Assembly (NCBI RefSeq): GCF_000369805.1
Contig: NZ_KB850224.1
Coordinates: 3,269,021 to 3,333,020 of the forward strand
Reading direction: 5' to 3'
From: Acinetobacter sp. NIPH 2100
GTDB taxonomy: Bacteria > Pseudomonadota > Gammaproteobacteria > Pseudomonadales > Moraxellaceae
DNA length: 64,000 nucleotides
Part shown: one piece after another, positions 54,058-63,501 of the stretch
Numbering within the stretch: position 1 is the stretch's first letter
How the letters are laid out: the number at the start of each line of letters is the position of its first letter
The notes under the pieces: generated by a model
The model's input: the letters and a program-made list of their open reading frames with translations, nothing else
Database searches by the model: none
What the model was told of the DNA's origin: nothing
Made by a program: the position numbers and the translations under genes

Positions 54058-55359
54058 TCATGGGAGACTCCTCGCGACTTGATATAATGCTTGTTCTAAT
54101 TGTTGTACTGGAAACTGCCAGCTGCTTTGTTGCACACTTTCACTGGCCAGCAAACCCATCTGTCTTAACTGCGGTAGCGCAGGTAACTGGCAAATCGATT
54201 GAATTAGATGATCTGGTTGCCCCAATGGGCTCAGCCAACCAGTCACATTAGGTTGAACATGTTGATGCGCACACACATAATCATAGGCAACAACGGCTAA
54301 GCCACTGGCAATCGCCTCTAACACCACGTTGCCAAAGGTATCGGCTTGGCTAGCAAAGGTAAAAACATCGGCACTGGCATAAGCTGCTGACAGCTCGCGT
54401 CCGCTTAAACTTCCCATAAAAATAACATCTTCGGATTGGGCCATTTTGCTGAGCCGAGCACGATCTGGACCATCACCGACAATCACAAATTTGCTATTTT
54501 TACCTTGTTGCGCTTGTAGCGCATGGAAGCTTTTAATCAGCACATCGACTTCTTTTTCTGGTGATAAACGTCCGACATATAGCATCACCCGAGTATCGGC
54601 ATCGACACCCCACTGCTGGCGAAGCTGTTGCGAACGGTGCTGAGGTGAAAATTTTTCGGTATCCACACCGCGACCAACCACAACTAATGGGCAAGTCACA
54701 CCGAAACCACGTAAAGCGTGCTCGGTATATTGGCTCGGGACACAGGTCACATCGGTGCTGTTATGAAACCAAGTCAAATAGCGTTGAATTGGCTTGACTA
54801 AAAAAGCCAAGTCAAAGAAGCGACTAAAATCATGGAATGCTGAATGAAAACCACTGGATACTGCGATTTTTCTCGACTTTGCTGCTTGTAGTGCAGTCAA
54901 TCCCAAAGGTCCTTCGGTCACAATATGCACCACATCTGGTGCAAATTTTTCGAAGGCTTTCGAGACCTTGATATATTGCGGCCAACCAAATTGAATACTT
55001 GGGTACTTAGGAATGGGTTGCGACATCACCAAGCATTCTTGCTCAGGATGAAACTCGGTACAGATTGCTTTTTGGGTTGGTCGTACCAGTAAAATTTTAT
55101 GCCCTAATCGTTGTAAACCTTGGCACAATTGCATCATCGACAAAGCCACACCATTTATTTCTGGTGGCCATGTTTCAGTCACAATAGCGATTCGGAGACG
55201 AGGACGAACGAGATCACGTAGTTCAGACAATTCATCTTGTTTATTTTTGAGTTGCTTCCTTTTAAAGTAAAATTTAAAATTTTCAGGAAACTCTTGCTTG
55301 AATAGAGATGTCGCGTATGTACTCTGCATATCGCCATCCATTTGTGTCGTTATTTTCAT
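54058..55359 (-). CDS. GT4-family glycosyltransferase (lipid/mannose type)
   Basis: The 433-residue GT-B enzyme has RIAIVTETWPPEINGVALSM at about 57-76, VPSQYTEHALRGFG, VGRLSPEKEVDVLI and the nucleotide-sugar ExxxxxE motif (ADTFGNVVLEAIASGL). It resembles diacylglycerol or mannose-type glycosyltransferases of the MgtA/SQD2 group. The start at 55359 is uncertain, since two further Met codons lie within the next 11 residues. It is read together with the PAP2 phosphatase gene. Confidence 0.8.
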   Translation of the reverse strand: MKITTQMDGDMQSTYATSLFKQEFPENFKFYFKRKQLKNKQDELSELRDLVRPRLRIAIVTETWPPEINGVALSMMQLCQGLQRLGHKILLVRPTQKAICTEFHPEQECLVMSQPIPKYPSIQFGWPQYIKVSKAFEKFAPDVVHIVTEGPLGLTALQAAKSRKIAVSSGFHSAFHDFSRFFDLAFLVKPIQRYLTWFHNSTDVTCVPSQYTEHALRGFGVTCPLVVVGRGVDTEKFSPQHRSQQLRQQWGVDADTRVMLYVGRLSPEKEVDVLIKSFHALQAQQGKNSKFVIVGDGPDRARLSKMAQSEDVIFMGSLSGRELSAAYASADVFTFASQADTFGNVVLEAIASGLAVVAYDYVCAHQHVQPNVTGWLSPLGQPDHLIQSICQLPALPQLRQMGLLASESVQQSSWQFPVQQLEQALYQVARSLP

Positions 55360-55759
55360 GCTTTCAGCTTAAAAACATTATTTGACACTTTAATGATCAG
55401 TCTATGACAGTTTTTTGACAGTCTTAAAATAAAAAATGCCCAATCTGAAACTGGATATTTGTACACAACACAATAAATACTCAACCTAAATCTGATCAGA
55501 AATATGATACTCGGAAACGTCATCAGCAACCTGCGTGATGTACACAAGATAATGTTTCTGCGATATATTTTGAATAAATCCAAAAAATGAACAGGTTTTG
55601 CTGATGACAATGGTTTTGCCTACTTTTCCCAAAAGAAAAGTAGGGCGAGCCGCAGGCTAATCCTGTAATTCGATGAGAAATTATCCAGACTCCGCTAAGA
55701 TAATTTTTTCCAACAGACTCTAGATAAAAATATTTAGATCAAACTCGAATTGCACTTAT
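55360..55759. repeat. 400-base gap with a hairpin repeat (55614-55650)
   Basis: The palindrome CTACTTTTC-CCAAAAG-AAAAGTAG (about 55621-55643) is followed by GGGCGAGCCGCAGGC. It resembles repeated hairpins scattered in Acinetobacter genomes, but I cannot confirm the copy number here. The rest is AT-rich with no convincing gene; an 84-codon frame on the minus strand is rejected. The promoter of the GT4 gene should be here. Confidence 0.45.
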
Positions 55760-56599
55760 TCAAGCTAAAGGATTATCTACCGCAAAAATCTGCTGATCTT
55801 CCAAGCGGAAAGCCACCAGTTGCTGCCCCCAAACACAACCACCATCCACATTCTGAATGTGAGGACTAATGGTTTTTCCCTGCAAAGCTGCCCAATGTCC
55901 AAAAATTAATTGATGGGTTTGTGCCGCCTGACTTTCAAACTCAAACCACGGTTGAAAGCCCGCTGGCATCGGTGCATCAAGTGCATCTTTAAAATCAAAT
56001 TCCAAACGCCCTTCTGCATCGGTTAAGCGCATCCGGGTCAGATAATTGGTAATACAGCGCAAACGCGCTAAACCCGTTAAATCATCTGACCACAGATCGG
56101 GTTGAGACCCATACATCTCTGCAAGAAAACTGTCTAATACCGCAAGATCATCATGACCAACCACCTGCTGCACTTCTTGCGCCAGTGCAACTGTTTTTGT
56201 CGCACTCCAAATACAGGGTACGCCAGCATGGGTAATCAGAGTATGTTCATTTGGGGATAGGCTCAAAGGCTGTTTTCGCAACCAATCAATCAGCTCATCA
56301 CCATCAATCGCATCAATCACTTCTTGCGTATGATCTTTGTCTTTGGCTTTTTTAAAACCACGCGCACAGGCAATCAACGTAAGATCATGATTGCCCAGTA
56401 CCGTTGCTGCAGCACCGCGATCAGCAAGCTTTTTAATAAAGCGCAATGCACCGACAGAGTTTTCACCACGTGCAACCAAGTCACCTGTGAACCATAAAAA
56501 GTCTTGATCTGGGTCAAAGCGGATTTCTTTTAATAACGCTTTCAGCGCTTCAAAACAACCTTGCACATCACCAATGACATAGTTATAGCGTTTTGACAT
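55760..56599 (-). CDS. apaH: Symmetrical bis(5'-nucleosyl)-tetraphosphatase
   Basis: The 279-residue metallophosphatase splits Ap4A into two ADP. Motifs: GDVQGCFEAL at about 10-19, GDLVARGENS at about 38-47 and LGNHDL at about 69-74. A 1-base overlap (TAATG) with rsmA shows coupling. In many Gammaproteobacteria apaG lies between rsmA and apaH; it is missing here. Confidence 0.95.
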   Translation of the reverse strand: MSKRYNYVIGDVQGCFEALKALLKEIRFDPDQDFLWFTGDLVARGENSVGALRFIKKLADRGAAATVLGNHDLTLIACARGFKKAKDKDHTQEVIDAIDGDELIDWLRKQPLSLSPNEHTLITHAGVPCIWSATKTVALAQEVQQVVGHDDLAVLDSFLAEMYGSQPDLWSDDLTGLARLRCITNYLTRMRLTDAEGRLEFDFKDALDAPMPAGFQPWFEFESQAAQTHQLIFGHWAALQGKTISPHIQNVDGGCVWGQQLVAFRLEDQQIFAVDNPLA

Positions 56600-57411
56600 T
56601 AAGACACCATCTGATCAGAAAGTGCAACAAAATCAGCCAAGCTTAAGGTTTCAGGACGCGCCATCGGATCAACACCAGCTTTCTCAAAACCATCTTCTGC
56701 CAACATGCCTTTCAAACTATTCCGTAGCGTTTTACGGCGCTGGGTAAATACATGCCCAACCAAACGCGCCAAGGCTTTCTCATCCTTTGCCACGATGGGC
56801 TTGGTTTGGTATGGCTCTAAACGGAATACTGCCGATGTGACTTTCGGTGGCGGATTAAATGATCCTGGTGGTACTTCAAACAAAAACGTTGGTTTGCAGT
56901 AATACTGAATCATCACCGACAGACGACCATATTCTTTGGTATTTGGTGTCGCCGTAATACGGTCAACCACTTCTTTTTGCAACATAAAATGCATATCTTT
57001 GACTTTGTCCCCAAACTCCAAGAGATGGAATAACAAAGGCGTAGAAATGTTATATGGCAAATTTCCAACTACGCGCAGTGGACGGCCATCTTTAAACAGT
57101 TCCGTGAAATCGTATTTTAATGCATCGGCTTCAATAATGGTCAAACGTTCAGGATGCGGCACACGCCCAGGTAACCCCGCTGCCAAATCTCGGTCAAGCT
57201 CAACTACGGTCAAAGCATCACACTCACCAATCAATGGTGATGTTAATGCCGCCAAACCAGGTCCAATTTCAACAATATTTTCGCCTGTACGTGGATTCAC
57301 TGAGCGTACAATTTTGGCAATCACACGTTGATCATGTAAGAAGTTTTGACCAAAACGTTTTCGAGCCTGATGCCCTTCATCTTTAGGGTTTAGGGCATTA
57401 ATTTGATACAT
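56599..57411 (-). CDS. rsmA: 16S rRNA dimethyladenosine transferase
   Basis: The 270-residue methyltransferase (KsgA) dimethylates A1518 and A1519 of 16S rRNA during ribosome assembly. Motifs: [11 protein letters not shown] at about 17-27, [11 protein letters not shown], the catalytic [13 protein letters not shown] and the C-terminal domain [12 protein letters not shown]. It is preceded by pdxA and followed by apaH, the usual order. Confidence 0.97.
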   Translation of the reverse strand: MYQINALNPKDEGHQARKRFGQNFLHDQRVIAKIVRSVNPRTGENIVEIGPGLAALTSPLIGECDALTVVELDRDLAAGLPGRVPHPERLTIIEADALKYDFTELFKDGRPLRVVGNLPYNISTPLLFHLLEFGDKVKDMHFMLQKEVVDRITATPNTKEYGRLSVMIQYYCKPTFLFEVPPGSFNPPPKVTSAVFRLEPYQTKPIVAKDEKALARLVGHVFTQRRKTLRNSLKGMLAEDGFEKAGVDPMARPETLSLADFVALSDQMVS

Positions 57412-57443
57412 AATAATTCCAACGTGAATAATTTACTCGTTAA

Positions 57444-58412
57444 TCACTGACGAGCTAAATCAAGTGCTAAATCCACTGCGACATGCAAGCTCGATGCTTT
57501 TGCTTGTCCAGTGCCTGCAAGAGAAAGTGCTGTACCATGATCGACAGAGGTTCGAATAAATGGCAAGCCTAATGTAATGTTAACTGCTTCACCAAAGCCT
57601 TGTGATTTTAACACAGGTAAGCCCTGATCGTGATACATCGCTAAAACTGCATCTGCATTGCTTAGATTTTCAGGGGTAAATAAGGTATCTGCGGGCAAGC
57701 TTAAACTCATCCCAATACCTTGCACTCGATAGCTTTCCAACACAGGGTTGATCATTTCAATTTCTTCACGGCCCAAATAGCCATCTTCACCTGCATGTGG
57801 GTTCAGGCCACACACCAAAATACGAGGCTGAGCAATTTTAAATTTTGTTTTTAAATCATGAATCAGAATATCAATCACTTGATGTAAGCGCTGTTGCGTA
57901 ATTGCATCCGCTACATCCCGCAAAGGTAGGTGTGTTGTTGCCAAGGCAACACGTAATGTTTTGGTGGCCAACATCATCACCACCCGATCAATGCCAGCAA
58001 ACTCTTGGTAATATTCGGTATGCCCACTAAATGCAATCCCCGCATCATTGATAATCGACTTTTGCACTGGCGCTGTCGCAACCCCGACACTCTGTCCAGT
58101 CACTGCATAATCGGCCGAACGGCGTAATTGTTCCAGTACATAAGCGGCATTGGCTGAATCTAACTGACCTAAAGTCACTGGTTTTGCTAGAGGGACATGC
58201 TCAACAAAAAGTTGCCCCTTCAAACTGGATTCTGCTTGTCCTTGATAAGCAATCAATTCAACATCGATTCCTAAAAAATCGGCACGCTGTTGTAACATCT
58301 GTAGATCGGCAAGAATAACAATTGGTCGCTCATCTACACGTTCTGCCAGACTGAGACAAATATCAGGACCAATTCCTGCTGGTTCGCCTGAAGTGACATA
58401 TAAAGGAAGCAT
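57444..58412 (-). CDS. pdxA: 4-hydroxythreonine-4-phosphate dehydrogenase
   Basis: The 322-residue NAD-dependent enzyme acts in pyridoxal phosphate synthesis. It opens with LYVTSGEPAGIGPDI, has FSGHTEYYQEF, metal-binding His residues and CGLNPHAGEDGYLGREE, and the C-terminal AMYHDQGLPVLKSQGFG. It starts the pdxA-rsmA-apaH run. Confidence 0.96.
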   Translation of the reverse strand: MLPLYVTSGEPAGIGPDICLSLAERVDERPIVILADLQMLQQRADFLGIDVELIAYQGQAESSLKGQLFVEHVPLAKPVTLGQLDSANAAYVLEQLRRSADYAVTGQSVGVATAPVQKSIINDAGIAFSGHTEYYQEFAGIDRVVMMLATKTLRVALATTHLPLRDVADAITQQRLHQVIDILIHDLKTKFKIAQPRILVCGLNPHAGEDGYLGREEIEMINPVLESYRVQGIGMSLSLPADTLFTPENLSNADAVLAMYHDQGLPVLKSQGFGEAVNITLGLPFIRTSVDHGTALSLAGTGQAKASSLHVAVDLALDLARQ

Positions 58413-58500
58413 CTATACCGCCAGTCTTTTTTGATTCCCATCTAGTGTAACGAAAATCTCAGGGCAGCTATAGTGCTTCATTTTTAATAATTCAAATACT

Positions 58501-59124
58501 TTAAGGTGTTGCTGACACTTTCGGTAGGTTCTGTGGAACTAAATTCGATGGTACAAACTCCACCTTACGTGTCCAAGGATTGATCCTTGGTTGTACTTTT
58601 TTCTCAGGCTGTACCAAAGCGACTTCTTCTTTTTTCTCAGCGACCACAACACTACTTGAGGCTTTTTCTACCAATGGATTGCTAACCACGTCTTTCTTTT
58701 CTGCAACCTGAACGGGCTGTGCAATCTGAGATTCCTTCTTCTCTATCACAGGTGTTGCAACGACAGTACTTACAGGCCGAGTATAGGGTGCTGCAATTGC
58801 CCCTTGTTTCACCACAGTTTGTGTCGTCGGTTGCTGAACCGTTGTATTGGCAGCTTGCCCCTGAAGATTGAGTTGATCGACAGGAATCTCGATCGCTTTC
58901 ATCTCAGCCGTTACCGCCATAGCAGGGTCGACGTGATCATTGCCTCGACTTTCCAAAACCTCTAATTTTCGGCTGGTTCCTTCTTTCGGCTGAAACTCTG
59001 AATAATTGGTCACACTGGTTTGATCCACCCACTTATAAAGCCGTCGTGCATTTGTCTGTGTAGAACAAACACCTATTAATAATGTAACTACAACAATTTT
59101 TGTAGAAAACGACAACTTCATCAA
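58501..59124 (-). CDS. DUF4124-domain secreted protein
   Basis: The 207-residue precursor has a signal peptide (about 1-26, cleaved near TNA-R), a DUF4124 domain (about 28-60: RLYKWVDQTSVTNYSEFQP), and a long low-complexity tail rich in Val, Gln, Lys and Pro. The DUF4124 domain is found in many exported Gammaproteobacterial proteins of unknown function. The tail (EKKE, VVAEKKEEV repeats) looks disordered. The stop comes 88 bases before the pdxA start; co-transcription is possible. Confidence 0.8.
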   Translation of the reverse strand: MMKLSFSTKIVVVTLLIGVCSTQTNARRLYKWVDQTSVTNYSEFQPKEGTSRKLEVLESRGNDHVDPAMAVTAEMKAIEIPVDQLNLQGQAANTTVQQPTTQTVVKQGAIAAPYTRPVSTVVATPVIEKKESQIAQPVQVAEKKDVVSNPLVEKASSSVVVAEKKEEVALVQPEKKVQPRINPWTRKVEFVPSNLVPQNLPKVSATP

Positions 59125-59296
59125 ATTCCCCAGCAGAAAAGCTTAATACTTCTATTTATTTCAAACGTTTGCTAAAAAAATAATAGGTCAAATCCGCCCC
59201 CCTCACAAGGCAAATAATGTTGCCATCAATAAAGGTCGCCTTACTTACAAATTCAGTCACATTGCAGCATTTTCTGACCTTTCAGCTGATTTTTTC

Positions 59297-59325
59297 TTGT
59301 GCATTTTTATAAATCCATGTAGAAT
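59297..59325 (+). promoter_or_regulatory. Predicted sigma-70 promoter of rplM-rpsI
   Basis: TTGTGC (59297-59302) and TAGAAT (59320-59325) with a 17-base spacer. The leader contains a hairpin TTTGGAC / GTCCAAA (59340-59363) just before the ribosome-binding site, a possible control element for ribosomal protein feedback. Confidence 0.65.
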
Positions 59326-59388
59326 TCGGTCTCCTTTTGTTTGGACAGATTTCACCGTCCAAACCAACTATAATAGGTAGTGGTTTAA

Positions 59389-59817
59389 ATGAAAACTCTC
59401 AGCGCTAAGCCAGCTGAAGTTCAACACGACTGGTATGTTGTTGATGCTTCTGGCAAAACTTTAGGTCGCCTTGCGACTGAAATCGCTCGTCGTTTACGCG
59501 GTAAGCACAAAACTTCTTATACTCCTCACGTTGACACTGGCGACTACATCGTTGTGATCAATGCTGAACACGTTCAAGTGACTGGTAAAAAAGCGCTTGA
59601 TAAGAAATATTATCGCCATACTGGTTTCCCTGGTGGTATCCGTGAGACTAACTTCGAGAAGTTAATTGCTCACAAACCTGAAGCAGTTTTAGAAAAAGCT
59701 GTTAAAGGTATGTTACCAAAAGGTCCTCTTGGTTATGCAATGATCAAAAAAATGAAAGTGTACGCTGGTACTGAGCATCCTCATACTGCTCAACAGCCAC
59801 AAGTTTTGGACATCTAA
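59389..59817 (+). CDS. rplM: Ribosomal protein L13
   Basis: The 142-residue protein starts [19 protein letters not shown] and includes [17 protein letters not shown], a standard L13. It binds 23S rRNA early in 50S assembly. The gene is read with rpsI, 12 bases on. Confidence 0.98.
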   Translation: MKTLSAKPAEVQHDWYVVDASGKTLGRLATEIARRLRGKHKTSYTPHVDTGDYIVVINAEHVQVTGKKALDKKYYRHTGFPGGIRETNFEKLIAHKPEAVLEKAVKGMLPKGPLGYAMIKKMKVYAGTEHPHTAQQPQVLDI

Positions 59818-59829
59818 GGGATACAGCAC

Positions 59830-60216
59830 ATGGCTACTAATTATGGTACAGGTCGCCGTAAGACCGCAACTGCACGTGTTTTCTTATCAGCTGGTACAGG
59901 TAAACTCGTAATTAACAACCGTACGCTTGAGCAATATTTCGGTCGTGAAACTGCTCGTATGGTTGTGCGTCAGCCTTTAGAGCTTTTAGAAGTTACTGAA
60001 AAATTTGACCTTTACATCACTGTTAAAGGTGGTGGTATCGGTGGTCAAGCAGGCGCTATCCGTCACGGTATTACTCGTGCATTGATCGCTGCTGACGAAA
60101 ACTTAAAACCTGCTCTTCGTCAAGCTGGTTTCGTTACTCGTGATGCTCGTGAAGTTGAACGTAAGAAACTTGGTTTACGTAAAGCTCGTAAACGTCCTCA
60201 ATTCTCTAAACGTTAA
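59830..60216 (+). CDS. rpsI: Ribosomal protein S9
   Basis: The 128-residue protein has [14 protein letters not shown] at the start, [16 protein letters not shown], and the C-terminal basic tail ending KRPQFSKR that contacts tRNA in the P site. It forms an operon with rplM and ends at a strong terminator. Confidence 0.98.
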   Translation: MATNYGTGRRKTATARVFLSAGTGKLVINNRTLEQYFGRETARMVVRQPLELLEVTEKFDLYITVKGGGIGGQAGAIRHGITRALIAADENLKPALRQAGFVTRDAREVERKKLGLRKARKRPQFSKR

Positions 60217-60234
60217 TCGTTTTACGAATTGGAC

Positions 60235-60266
60235 AAAAAACCTCGGAATTTTCCGAGGTTTTTTTA
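60235..60266. terminator. Bidirectional terminator after rpsI
   Basis: AAAAAACCTCGG pairs with CCGAGGTTTTTT, giving a 12-bp stem including A/T flanks. It also lies downstream of the convergent lipoprotein gene. Confidence 0.88.
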
Positions 60267-60279
60267 TTGCTTAGCTTGG

Positions 60280-60684
60280 TTATTTCTTTTTAGAACAGTC
60301 CATTATTGCATCACCTGTGCCATCGGCAGAAGAAAATTCCGTGACCTTACAGCCATTCTGTGTATAGGTCTTGCTCACTTTAGAAAATTGGTGATCTTTG
60401 GGAATAGGTGCATTACATGGTTGGTCGGTTTTTTCATCCACCATTTGGATCGGCCCATCATTGTAAATAGTAACCTGACAACCTTTCACGACATACTGTT
60501 TTTTGATGCCGCCATACTGTTGCCCATTATCTTCACCAGCCGCATCCGCAATAACAGCATCGGCAGCAGCGCCGATCTCATGATCTGAAGATGCGACTGC
60601 CTGCTTCTCTGAAGTAGACGCTAAGTTGGTACATCCACCGAGCATAAGTACTGCAGATAAGGTCATCAGATAATATCGCTTCAT
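60280..60684 (-). CDS. Uncharacterised lipoprotein
   Basis: The 134-residue protein has a lipobox (LGGC, Cys18) after a hydrophobic signal, followed by an Ala/Asp-rich linker. Two similar Cys-containing halves follow (QYVVKGCQVTIYNDG and KTYTQNGCKVTEFSS), so it is an internal duplication. It interrupts the rplM-rpsI-sspA order found in E. coli. Function unknown. Confidence 0.7.
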   Translation of the reverse strand: MKRYYLMTLSAVLMLGGCTNLASTSEKQAVASSDHEIGAAADAVIADAAGEDNGQQYGGIKKQYVVKGCQVTIYNDGPIQMVDEKTDQPCNAPIPKDHQFSKVSKTYTQNGCKVTEFSSADGTGDAIMDCSKKK

Positions 60685-60811
60685 TGTATTTTTCTCTCTT
60701 TGAACTTATTGAATCATAAATCTATTCTGTAACAATCATATTGTTCAGCTTTAAGTGATTTCCAACGTTAATTTTAGTATTCTAAACAGTCAACCATAAT
60801 TTTTTGGACTT

Positions 60812-61471
60812 ATGTCTTTAGAAAATCCCCCAACCCCTGTCCAAGGCATTACGCTTTATAGTCATGCAGACGATTTCCGTTCACACTGGATCCGTTTTTT
60901 ACTGGCTGAAAAACAAATCAAATATCATCTTATTCTTACCGACCATGAAGATGAGGATTTAGCGGACCTTAATCCCTATAACCAACTTCCCATGTTGATT
61001 GAACAAAACCTAAAACTTTTTTCAGCCAATGTCATTGCTGAATATTTAGATGATCGTTACCGCCAAAATAAGCTGTATGCTGATGCACCCATGGCGCGAG
61101 CGGAACAACGTCAATATATTTGGCGTTTCGAACAGGATTGGTTCAAGTTGGCCGATCACATGTTGAGACACACCGATACGCTAGACCCTAAACAAAAACA
61201 AAAGGCTCAGAAAGAACTGAGAGATACGCTGATTTCTCTAACACCACTCTTTCAACATTTCCCATTTTTCATGTCAGAAACATTTTCAATCCTTGATTGT
61301 ATGTTGGCCCCAATCTTTCTACGTCTAAAAAGTATGGGGATTGAATTACCTGCACAGCACTGTCGGCCTATATTCTTGTATTGTCATCGTATCTTTAGCC
61401 GACCATCTTTCATTAAATCAATGACAGCTCAAGAAAAAAACAGCTACAATGAATTGATTTCAACGATTTAA
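60812..61471 (+). CDS. sspA: Stringent starvation protein A
   Basis: The 219-residue protein has a GST fold: a thioredoxin-like N-terminal half (GITLYSHADDFRSHWIRFLL, NPYNQLPMLIEQNLKL) and an all-helical C-terminal half. SspA binds RNA polymerase and alters transcription in stationary phase and stress in E. coli. The gene is followed by sspB 14 bases on, as usual. Family match is good. Confidence 0.93.
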   Translation: MSLENPPTPVQGITLYSHADDFRSHWIRFLLAEKQIKYHLILTDHEDEDLADLNPYNQLPMLIEQNLKLFSANVIAEYLDDRYRQNKLYADAPMARAEQRQYIWRFEQDWFKLADHMLRHTDTLDPKQKQKAQKELRDTLISLTPLFQHFPFFMSETFSILDCMLAPIFLRLKSMGIELPAQHCRPIFLYCHRIFSRPSFIKSMTAQEKNSYNELISTI

Positions 61472-61485
61472 TAAGTTTTTCAATT

Positions 61486-61911
61486 ATGTCTGAGCAAATA
61501 ACTTTTACGCCTACACGCCCCTATCTTGCTCGTGCCATTTATGAATGGATTTGCGATAACCAGCTGACCCCTTATTTATTGGTTGATGCAACGCAACCCC
61601 ATACCGATGTTCCATTACAATTTGTCAAAGATGGACAAATTGTCTTAAATCTTGCGCCACATGCCATTCATCAATTCCATATGAGCAATGATGCGATCAC
61701 CTTTTCGGCTCGCTTTGGTGGTGTTGCAAAAGAGATTTATGTGCCTATTCGTGCTGTATTGGGGATTTATGCAAGAGAAAATGGACAAGGTTTATTCTTC
61801 GATGCTTCTGAATATGCAGAAATCGAAAATACAACTGTTCCTCCAGTGGATGAAGGTAAGCAAGATGCTGAACCAACTAAAAAGAAACCTTCACTCAGAA
61901 TTTTAGATTAA
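61486..61911 (+). CDS. sspB: ClpXP protease specificity-enhancing factor SspB
   Basis: The 141-residue adaptor delivers ssrA-tagged proteins to ClpXP. It begins with PTRPYLARAIYEWICDNQLTP, contains VLNLAPHAIHQF, FSARFGG and YVPIRAVLGIYARENGQG, and ends with the ClpX-binding tail KKKPSLRILD. It sits directly after sspA. Confidence 0.95.
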   Translation: MSEQITFTPTRPYLARAIYEWICDNQLTPYLLVDATQPHTDVPLQFVKDGQIVLNLAPHAIHQFHMSNDAITFSARFGGVAKEIYVPIRAVLGIYARENGQGLFFDASEYAEIENTTVPPVDEGKQDAEPTKKKPSLRILD

Positions 61912-61926
61912 GCGAGGATAGACAAG

Positions 61927-62592
61927 ATGGCATTTGACTTAGTTCAATATTTTTCTGAACAAATTAAAATTCAAAAACCACAACTTTTTAATCAATATTC
62001 TCCTAAAGAAAAACAAGCTTATATTGATGAAGTGAACGTGTTAGCACTTGGGCAATTGATTAGTCTGTGGAAACAAAATCCACAAAAGCTATATCAAGAA
62101 GTTCAAACCGCTGATCCGCTTTACATTCAAGAGGTTGCTCGCCATCTCACTACCTCAGCCCATAATCAATCTACGCTAAAAGCCGCTGAGTTGGAAACCA
62201 GCCTCTCTGATGTACTGACACTACAGTTGGCCGAATTGAAGCAACTGGATCAAACGGGAAGCTTTGGGCAAACAGGATTGACAGAACTTCTAGTCGGTCA
62301 AATTGAACATTTATCTGGGCAAGCGGAAGACTGGGTCTGGTCAACCAATCAACTGACCGAATTACTCGGTTCCAAGCCTGTGGTACAGCAAGAAGTGTCG
62401 CTTGAAGCCACCATGCAAGAATTCAATCAAATGGTTCATCAAGCACAACCAACTGCACATGATGATCATGAGGAAATAGTTGAGGTTGAAACGCCTGCAG
62501 TTCCTGCTTGGGCGTATATTGTTTCTCCTTTTGTGGCATTGGTCATTTTGATCTTTTTGTATTGTTCATATTGCCAATTAATTTCAGCCTAA
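61927..62592 (+). CDS. Acidic protein with C-terminal membrane helix
   Basis: The 221-residue protein is mostly helical and acidic, with a single hydrophobic helix at the C-terminus (about 193-214, PAWAYIVSPFVALVILIFLY). It has no signal peptide, so it looks tail-anchored, with the bulk in the cytoplasm. It begins 15 bases after sspB, so it belongs to the sspA-sspB operon. I do not recognise a family. Confidence 0.65.
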   Translation: MAFDLVQYFSEQIKIQKPQLFNQYSPKEKQAYIDEVNVLALGQLISLWKQNPQKLYQEVQTADPLYIQEVARHLTTSAHNQSTLKAAELETSLSDVLTLQLAELKQLDQTGSFGQTGLTELLVGQIEHLSGQAEDWVWSTNQLTELLGSKPVVQQEVSLEATMQEFNQMVHQAQPTAHDDHEEIVEVETPAVPAWAYIVSPFVALVILIFLYCSYCQLISA

Positions 62593-62605
62593 GACTCACA
62601 ATAAA

Positions 62606-62639
62606 ATGATAAAGAAAGTAAATATACTTTCTTTATCAT
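62606..62639. terminator. Long perfect palindrome after the sspAB operon
   Basis: A 15-bp perfect stem (62606-62620 with 62625-62639) around AATA. It is A/T-rich, without a clear T-run outside the stem, so its role as a terminator is likely but not certain. Confidence 0.6.
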
Positions 62640-62978
62640 AGGCTTACGAAAAAATTAACTTCGCTTAAAATATTAATTTATTTATTTTAATTAAAATAAT
62701 TTACATTTATTTACAATCAAGAAATACCTTCAAACCTAAATATTAATGTGCTTAACATCACAATAAAAACAAAATCCAATCCTCAATTAATATTTTTATT
62801 TGTTTATTTGACAAAAATTGTCAATTATTAGCAAATCAGTCAATTCAATTATTTTAAAGTATGATTGATTTAATAAAAGAGTTTCCTATAATGAGATTAA
62901 CTACTTTTGAAAACTAATCAAAAACAGAAGTGGCAAATATAAATTCATAAACAAAGATGTATTAGTAGAGATAAAATC
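62640..62978 (+). other. AT-rich upstream region of the Roadblock gene with a dyad
   Basis: These 339 bases contain no gene. At 62808-62824, TTGACAA-AAA-TTGTCAA is a perfect 7-bp dyad that could be an operator. TATGAT at 62860-62865 might be a -10 box but has no good -35 at the right distance. The extreme AT content suggests control by a nucleoid protein. Confidence 0.45.
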
Positions 62979-63338
62979 ATGGCTAAAATTTCATTAGAAA
63001 GCTTAACAAATATTGATGGGTTCGTTGCAGCAGCTTTAGTAGACACAGAAAGTGGTTTGGCGCTAGCAACACAAGGTGGGGGCTCAATCGACTTAGAATT
63101 GGCAGCTGCGGGTAATACCGAAGTTATTCGTGCAAAACGCCGTGTAGCTAACTCACTGAAACTTAACGATGATATTGAAGATATCCTCATCACGCTTGGT
63201 AAGGCATATCACTTAATCCGCCCACTAGAAAGCAATGGCAACCTGTTCCTTTACCTAGTATTAGACCGCACTAAATCTAACCTAGCGATGGCTCGTCACG
63301 AATTAAAAACATTTGAAAAAGAGTTAGACTTTGCTTAA
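62979..63338 (+). CDS. Roadblock/LC7-domain protein (MglB-like)
   Basis: The 119-residue protein is a single Roadblock/LC7 domain: [17 protein letters not shown] at about 14-30, the [20 protein letters not shown] helix, then [14 protein letters not shown] and [20 protein letters not shown]. Such proteins dimerise and regulate small Ras-like GTPases; in Myxococcus, MglB is the GAP of the polarity switch MglA. The next gene, cut off by the window edge, may be part of the same system. The role in Acinetobacter is not known to me. Confidence 0.72.
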   Translation: MAKISLESLTNIDGFVAAALVDTESGLALATQGGGSIDLELAAAGNTEVIRAKRRVANSLKLNDDIEDILITLGKAYHLIRPLESNGNLFLYLVLDRTKSNLAMARHELKTFEKELDFA

Positions 63339-63501
63339 CTCTCAATTTAAATACATTTAATATATTAGGCTACTTGTATATACTCTTATTTTATTTATTT
63401 AAAATAAATTAAGAGTTATATAAGCAGTCTATTATTAGTCTTTAGTATTATTAGACTAATTCTGTGCAGTCCAATATTTTATAAAACATTAAAGTGATAC
63501 T

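Noticed and set aside
55356..55610. 84-codon open frame on the minus strand upstream of the GT4 gene
   Set aside because: No ribosome-binding site or domain, composition typical of intergenic DNA, and it overlaps the start of the real gene.
60229..60588. 119-codon frame opposite the lipoprotein gene after rpsI
   Set aside because: It starts inside the rpsI terminator; the opposite strand encodes a clear lipoprotein.
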